From Vespa crabro (taxonomy: Eukaryota; Arthropoda; Insecta; Hymenoptera; Vespidae): a stretch of DNA of 64,000 nt. The notes below the pieces were generated by a model, which saw only the letters and a list, made by a program, of their open reading frames with translations, did no database searches and was not told where the DNA came from. The stretch spans positions 7,270,162-7,334,161 of the forward strand of contig NC_060957.1 of NCBI RefSeq assembly GCF_910589235.1. Reading direction: 5' to 3'. This document shows positions 57,791-64,000 of the stretch, one piece after another. How positions within the stretch are numbered: position 1 is the stretch's first letter; every line of letters starts with the position of its first letter. The position numbers were made by a program, and so were the translations under genes.

Positions 57791-58109
57791 TCGTTTCACA
57801 TTCCATACCGTCTTCGACAATCACGAGGGCTACTACCTTGCGCATACGTGCAGCTTGGTAAATTTGCTCTTACCAATCTTCTTTTCGTATGTATACATAT
57901 ATAAAGTATAGCTATGTGTATGTGTGTTATGTAGAGTCGGCAAACAGACGGACGGATGGCGCGTGCCTTACCGATGGGAATAAAATGTAAAGCATTATTT
58001 CGAAGTAGACGCACGTACGTTGGAAAGAGACGACGAACGGCTTCACTTTTATCTGCTATTTATTTTTTCTTTTGCCATTCGCTAATTGGTGGAAAGAAGA
58101 AAACGAAAC

Positions 58110-58149
58110 TGAAAAAAAAACAAAAAAAAAAAAAAAGAAAAAGAAAAGG
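58110..58149. repeat. A-rich tract
   Basis: A runs broken by C or G. Confidence 0.9.
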
Positions 58150-58524
58150 TGTATCATCTCGCGTGTCAGTTAATAATTAAGAAAATGACAGACTTTTATT
58201 TCGCTTCGTAGTGATATCTACTTTTCCCATTATTATAGTTTGAGAAGAAAGGCAAAAGAAAATTTACGCTCGAGTAATAGAATTTCCTAACAGGTTTTAT
58301 AGTTTAGCTTCTTAACTTTTTCGCGATCGTCGTTTTCATACTCGTCGTCATCGTCGTCGTTGTCGTCCAGCCACGGAAGGATTTTAGAATGTCGCCCATC
58401 GAGTTAGGAAAGCCTTTTCCACTTCGTTTCTTAGCTACACCGAGCTGCTTTTATACTGGACATTATCATAAATTCTACTTTTTATCCTAGCTTACACCAA
58501 AACTTTGGAATCTCTCGGTGAAAG

Positions 58525-58529
58525 TCTTT

Positions 58530-58568
<39 letters not shown>

Positions 58569-58575
58569 CCTCTTT
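58525..58575. repeat. CT array
   Basis: CT with TTT breaks. Confidence 0.94.
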
Positions 58576-58937
58576 ACTTTACTTATTGCTTTTCGCTTTA
58601 TTTAAACAGGTATCGTTATGCTTAAATTCTAGTAGTCAAGTGGATCTTGATATATAAAAATCTATTCGATATCTTATTTATTTAATAATTATAATTCGAA
58701 TAGAAAAATGCTGAAAATTTAGAAATCTGGCGGTAAAATAAAGATAATCGTAAAATGTCTTACATCTTCTTTCGATGCGTTTACCAAATTCTGTGTACTT
58801 ATCTACTTACCAACACGAAGATAACGAGCGTAGATCTTGAAGGATAAACCCTTCGTAATAACTCGTACTATCGGGTAATCCTTGTAGGAGCGTATAACGA
58901 AAAGTTAGCCAACTAGTCTGGTCTTGTTGTCTCTTAA

Positions 58938-58987
<50 letters not shown>
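58938..58987. repeat. TA array
   Basis: About 25 TA units. Confidence 0.98.
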
Positions 58988-58990
<3 letters not shown>

Positions 58991-59229
58991 AGTGGAACGA
59001 TTTTTCTTTTATTTTAAGACTATATTTCTTTGGTCCGTAATAGTCTGAAAAAAAGTTTCTGAAGAAGGGAAATAGATTACCTACGTTATTTGCTATAGCT
59101 ACTACCGTTGTAGCTGCTGCTATTGAATGGAAAGGGGTGGAGAATGAAGGAAGAAAAGAATCGGTTAGAATATCCGACCACGAGGAAAGTATTCGAAACC
59201 CATAACCACCTTTATCCGTGGTTTTGTGG

Positions 59230-59274
59230 TCTCTTTCTTTCTCTTTCTCTCTTTTTCTCTTTCTCTCTCCCTTC
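59230..59274. repeat. CTTT/CT array
   Basis: CTTT and CT units. Confidence 0.92.
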
Positions 59275-60663
59275 TTCTGGCACAATGGGGCGCGATAGGG
59301 AAAAAGGAAGAAAAGGAAGAAAAAAGAAAACTAGTTTCACTTCGCTTTTCCCAGACCGTTGCATACCTTTGGTATCGTTCGCGACACGAAGCGGCACAAA
59401 GTATTTCCATTACGCTGCTATGTATTTCAACGGTGCATAACTTCGTCCTGTAATTTTACTCTATTTCAACCGTGAACCTCACCGATTTTCCACCATCTCA
59501 GTTTTCTTTTTCTTACATTTCTTTTTCTTCACTTCTTCTCTTCCTCTTCCATCTTATCCTCTTTTCTTCCTCCTTCTTTTCTTCTCTTCTTCCCTTACGT
59601 TTCACACAAGGTTACTCTATTGAAAGAGTTACGTCAAGCTTTATTCATTTTACAAGAACGACGTACCGTCATTGTTGGCTGCTGTATTTTATATCTTCTA
59701 TCTCTTTTCTTCTTACAAGTTTTTCCAGACCAGCTGTGTTCGATAAGCTTTGGTCATAGCGGTAAGCAGGTCGTACATTTCGTTTACGATGGAAATCGCT
59801 ATTTGGTAATATCGATATTATTTCCGATCGAGCCACTATAACAGGGGGAAAAGAAAGAGAAGGATAGAAAATACTTCAATTCCTTTCTTCCTTCCTTTCT
59901 TACAACATTTCTACTAACTTTCGAATAATTGATTTCCTTTTTCGAAGAATTTTCGTTTACGAAAACGAAATAAATTATCGTCACGCTTATGCTTATACAT
60001 TATTACGATATTTCTAAGGTAATAACACATCGCGCGTGTGGACGATCGATATTTTTAATATAATCGTTCCTTCCTGAGATAACGGACTAACGAAATTCGA
60101 TAATTATTTAGTTATTCTTGATATAAAACAGCCGGTTAACGAGCGAATGTCACATAGATGTGATGGGAAACATTAATGCACTATTAAGAACATTGAAAAT
60201 CGTCATTAAGAGATCGAAGTTTAACGATCCCTTTAACTTTCTTTCGATCTTGGAAGTCTTGTTCTGGATGCTTTCAACGATAGCAGCTTCGTTTCGTCTT
60301 ATAGTTGGAAGGTGGTTTAAAGGGACGATCGATAAAGTCGAATAAACTCGCACAGCGTAATCTGGAGGAAGTCGTGAGTCTAATTACAAACCGGAGTAAC
60401 TCGCAAGCAGTTAGAGATATAGTTTCATTAATGCACACACAGGAGGTATTCAGAGATAAGATTTTTATTTCTTTTTCCTTTTTTTTTCTTTTTCTTTTCT
60501 TTTTTTTTTCTTTTATTAATGTATTAAGAAAAAGAGAGAGGGTGAGTTAGCTAGTAAGCCAGTCAGAGCAGTGGGATTCATTAAGCTCTTCTTCTAAAGA
60601 AATCTATAAACTTTTGCCGTACGAAACACTTAGAGTAAAGAGAACAAGAGAGACAGCGTGATA

Positions 60664-60666
<3 letters not shown>
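59275..60666. other. Unique and pyrimidine-rich DNA
   Basis: TTC-rich 59500-59600 and T runs at 60475-60515. A 61-codon frame with an ATG at 60160-60345 is not recognised and not called. Confidence 0.5.

Positions 60667-60694
<28 letters not shown>
60667..60694. repeat. AG array
   Basis: About 14 AG units. Confidence 0.95.
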
Positions 60695-60714
60695 GCAGGG
60701 TGGGAGGTAGGGAC

Positions 60715-60925
60715 TCGTGCAGTTGGCGCATATAAGCAGAGTGCAGGTGTACAACGCATACATTTTCCATTATTATCTCGACGTTTTATGACGGCCCTTA
60801 CGTGGCTGATTACCTGTCACGCTCGTGCATTATAAATATACAGATCTACATCTGATCTATGAATAATTCGAGCGGCTTTAAGCCGATTTCGCGCGTTATG
60901 TCACTCGTGTAATACTCACTTGTGC
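60715..60925. promoter_or_regulatory. Conserved-looking non-coding block
   Basis: Complex sequence with CAGGTG (about 60744), TTTTATGACGG and TGATTACCTGTCA. These are E-box, posterior-Hox and homeodomain-like words in close order. It is flanked by AG-rich tracts. Confidence 0.27.
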
Positions 60926-61184
60926 GGAACGATTCTTGTCAAGAGAGGAAAAGAGAGAGGAATGGAAGAGAGAAAGAAATAGAAGAGAAAGAGAGAGAGA
61001 GAGAGACAGGAGAAAGAGAATATAATGACAATATTGTCGAATCGAAGAAAGCAACTTATGGATTTCTTTTTTTCTTTATTACTTACTACCTTTGTGCATT
61101 TACTTATGAATAAGAAAAGATTTGTCGCAGATCGAAGATCCCTTTCACTTCCTTCTCAGGATAGGCGATAGCATACAGCTCGGT

Positions 61185-61220
61185 TAATGCGCTCGCTAAT
61201 GCGATCGCTAATGCACTCAA
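61185..61220 (+). repeat. 12-bp tandem repeat, 3 copies
   Basis: TAATGCGCTCGC, TAATGCGATCGC and TAATGCACTCAA follow each other without spacer. Each starts with a TAAT core, so similar sites recur every 12 bases, about one helical turn. Confidence 0.85.
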
Positions 61221-61979
61221 AGTGAAGGGGGGAGGGCAAGACGGAAATAAAAATTATCACGACTCATTGCCGAGCGGTCGTGCATGCACATCTCGTGCCA
61301 GTATGTGGGGGTGGTCGTAGAGGTGGTAGCGGTAAGTAGGAGAAAAGGGGGTGGGGAGGGTGACCACCCTTATCCACTTTTCCTCGAATGCACGCAAGCT
61401 TCCGTTTCCTTCGTTACCGCGTAATAATTATTATCTATTGCTCCAACGTTTTTATCCGCTTCAGTACAAGTCGCTTGCATTAGCTTTATCGTTCCTGAAC
61501 TTTGCGTTCTTCGTCCTTTTAACGCAGTACTACTTCACTCTATGGCTTTTTTACGAATTCCACGCGTCGGCTTTTAACTCTTCGATCTTTATCTCGTCGT
61601 CTTGATTCCCTTCGCTGTTCTTTTTTTTTCTATTTTACGTAGGTCACTTCGTAGGCATACGAAGAGAGAGAGAGAGAAAGAGAGAGAGATACTTTTTCAC
61701 CGAACTTTCAATGAAAAGAGAAAGAGTGAGATGATATTAAAAAAACTCTTAAAAGATTAAATTAGTGATAACAATTATTTTAATTTTTGTGAAAGTTTCT
61801 AAGCTTCGTCGTAAAATATATTACATTTTTTTTATAGCGTTGGTGTTGCTATTGTTATCGTTATCTTGTAGACATTCTGCGATTTTTTTCTATGCGTAAT
61901 TATTTCTTGTCCATATTTTGTTAGTCTCGAGAACGCCCGTTATAACTCGTTTTTCCACAATGTATAGCACGAATTTTCG
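61221..61979. other. Unique DNA with G-rich stretch
   Basis: GGGGGTGGGGAGGGTGACCA then CCC (61347-61369) has three strong G-tracts and a GGGTG/CACCC inverted end. No gene recognised. Confidence 0.5.
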
Positions 61980-62026
61980 CGATGACGTCGTTGTCGTCGT
62001 CTTCGTCGTCGTCGTCGTCGTTGTGT
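61980..62026. repeat. CGT array
   Basis: GTCGTTGTCGTCGTC-type units. Confidence 0.93.
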
Positions 62027-62091
62027 TTGCTATGTTCTTCAACCTTTTTTCACTTTTTATTATTTACATACGTGCCAAATTAACGTGGCTG

Positions 62092-62092
<1 letters not shown>

Positions 62093-62139
<47 letters not shown>

Positions 62140-62140
62140 T

Positions 62141-62189
<49 letters not shown>

Positions 62190-62214
62190 GCTACTACTAC
62201 TACTACTACTACTA
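62093..62214. repeat. CTA array
   Basis: About 40 CTA units with single-base variants at 62139 and 62190. It reads poly-L on plus and poly-V or poly-S on minus. Confidence 0.98.
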
Positions 62215-62709
62215 CAAATACTGCTATGACATAAAATATGGATAATACAAATGGAAATATGTATTTCCATTGTATGTATATCATGGCTGAGAGAAAAAAA
62301 CAAGAAGGTTTTTGAGAAAACGTTACTTCAATTTTTCACATTCACCAACGTCCTTTAACTCAATGCGGCGAAATTAAAAAAAAAAAGAACTTTTTCTTAA
62401 GTCTTCCTATCGTATGAAATGTACCGAAATTAAGAGCGAAAACGTTCGAGGATAATACATTACTTCTCAAAGTCATTTTATCTTCTTGGAGTTCTACTAA
62501 AAGAGAGAGAGAAAGGAGATTTTCGCTTTCAAGCTGTGAGACGTAAGGATTAAGTCACAAAAGGAAATTCTATAAAACTTTGTTCGTACGAATCTAATAA
62601 AACGATTCACCTTATTTACTTGTCGTTGTTCTAACATCACTGGAAAATCTTGAAACTCGTTTGACTATCAAGTTATTCTCGAGATAGTTCTTTCAACGTC
62701 ATTAAACAG

Positions 62710-62710
<1 letters not shown>

Positions 62711-62790
<80 letters not shown>
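62711..62790. repeat. TA array (longest)
   Basis: About 40 TA units in a row, able to extrude a cruciform. Such arrays are often unstable or mis-sized in assemblies. Confidence 0.98.
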
Positions 62791-62793
<3 letters not shown>

Positions 62794-63358
62794 CGTTGGA
62801 AAGTGGTGATAAAAACGTAAGTTACAAAAAAGAAAAAAGGAGGTAGAAAAAAAGAAAAAAAAAGATACTGAAAGAATTCCCCGTTCGTATTTGCCAAAGA
62901 AAGAATCATCATTTCCTTTTCCTTCCTTCCCAATGCTTGACACAATTACCGAAGTTATTAATCGCACTGCGTGCGGTGTCGTTTGGCACTCGACAGGTCA
63001 AAGACCATGAGAAGAGTGCCAACGAAAGAGATGCCCTGCAGAGATGCCATTAGTTATACACGAATGGGTGCGGACTAGGTACACACTAAGCTGGACAGAG
63101 CCTTGGAGGATCCTCTCTTTTTCACTCTATCTCTGTCTCTCGCTTTACACGTGATTTTGCCGAGGGTGTTTCGAAAAGGGCCGTTGGTTTATACACCCTC
63201 TTTATACCCCAATGGTATCGAGTTTCGAAAGGGTATCTCGGTTGGCCGCATGCCCGAGAACTTGAAAATGGAACGAAGAAGGATCTCGTTGTAAACTGCG
63301 AAGGTGTCCTCGAGGAGTCGCCCTTTTACTCGCCCTATGAGATATCATCATTTCCTCT
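62791..63358. other. Unique DNA between TA arrays
   Basis: AGAGATGCC is repeated at 63027 and 63040. No gene recognised. Confidence 0.5.
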
Positions 63359-63363
63359 TTATA

Positions 63364-63416
<53 letters not shown>

Positions 63417-63427
63417 CTCTTTCTATT
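63359..63427. repeat. TA then CT compound array
   Basis: TGTGTA break, about 20 TA, then CT. Confidence 0.97.
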
Positions 63428-63917
63428 TCTCTCTCCTTCATCGATTTCCATCTTATAGCACATCTTTACTCTCCATCCCTATTACTTACTACGTAAGTTT
63501 GCGAACGAAGAAGAAACTCTGACTCCTAAAAGCCAAATTTAAATAATAATTAGGATTTACGTCGACTACCTTTCGAGTTTCGACTTTAAGATGCCGTCGT
63601 CTTCGCGGTTTCCTTCGCGAATACGCTCGTAATCGTTTAACGAAGTTAGCTACGGTAATAAGGTCACTTTCGGTGGTAGAGGAAAACTTCGTTTATATAC
63701 CGTAATTATTCTGGACGTATTAAAAGTACGGTTTTCCTGTTTGCAGCTTGCGAATTACGCGAATATATTCGAACTATTCTCGAGGGTACGTATCAGCAGA
63801 GCTCGATCACGAGAGAAAGAAATAGGAATGTATTTTTATTTTCTCTTTTCTTTCTGCTCTTTTCTTTCTTCTCTTTTCTTCTTGTTTTAATGTGTTTTAA
63901 TAGAATTGAAAATAAAA
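63428..63917. other. Unique DNA at right edge
   Basis: An acceptor-like TTTTCCTGTTTGCAG ends at about 63747 with no donor in reach. No gene recognised. Confidence 0.5.
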
Positions 63918-63963
63918 AGCAAAAGAAGAAAAAAAAAGAAAAAAAAAAAAAGAAAGAAAAATA
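63918..63963. repeat. A-rich tract
   Basis: GAAAAAAA units. Confidence 0.9.
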
Positions 63964-64000
63964 TATCTTCCATCGTCCTTTATCACATTCGATTCAATCG

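Noticed and set aside
60160..60345. Overlapping sense and antisense frames of about 60 codons
   Set aside because: Short, unrecognised, and open on both strands, typical of chance.
62060..62303. Poly-V, poly-S and poly-L frames
   Set aside because: Translations of the CTA array.

Overview
The window looks like insect nuclear DNA, most probably from a hymenopteran (bee, wasp or ant). Evidence: AT-leaning sequence in which CpG is nevertheless common; an extreme load of GA/CT dinucleotide arrays (well over fifty, often 40-80 bp); many GATA, TATG, CGT and TA arrays; a small inverted-repeat element with GGGTGTCCCATTTGAA ends, of a type I associate with ant, bee and wasp genomes; and a decayed Helitron. 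The lineage is an inference from texture. No bacterial or organellar gene organisation is present.

I find no intact protein-coding gene, rRNA or tRNA. The long open frames (poly-SL, poly-RE, poly-V, FVRS and similar) are translations of microsatellites. The window is best read as a gene desert or the inside of a very long intron. Two plus-strand sites support the intron reading: a polypyrimidine tract followed directly by CAG|GTAAGT at 20120-20152, and a second of the same design (GCAG|GTACGT) at 52076-52140. These have the architecture of recursive splice sites (ratchet points, zero-length exons) known from long Drosophila introns.

Layout. 1-6000: AT-rich DNA with T/A tracts and CT, CGT and GGAA arrays. 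6036-6079: a 20-bp perfect hairpin. 6600-10400: the densest AG/CT/GATA block, with G-rich quadruplex-type tracts. 10400-17400: mixed unique DNA, a CpG-poor block near 12.2 kb and a conserved-looking block near 14.5 kb. 17.4-20 kb: a G-quadruplex motif and a structured hairpin pair. 20.1 kb: ratchet-point candidate. 21.4 kb: a 180-bp compound trinucleotide array. 23.3-23.6 kb: MITE. 24-36 kb: microsatellite-rich, with a 127-bp AACG array at 34.7 kb and a possible minus-strand micro-exon at 30.8 kb. 36.6-43 kb: the most AT-rich, least repetitive part, holding the Helitron remnant and several conserved-looking blocks with homeodomain-type TAAT cores. 46.4-49 kb: a CpG-rich block, a dispersed short repeat family and a possible decayed coding segment. 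49-64 kb: arrays again, with very long TA and CTA arrays at 56.2, 58.9, 62.1, 62.7 and 63.4 kb.

There are no genes here to work together. Any function is likely regulatory (conserved-looking blocks, GAGA-rich arrays) or related to splicing of a host gene lying outside the window. All functional statements are by-eye inferences without database searches.
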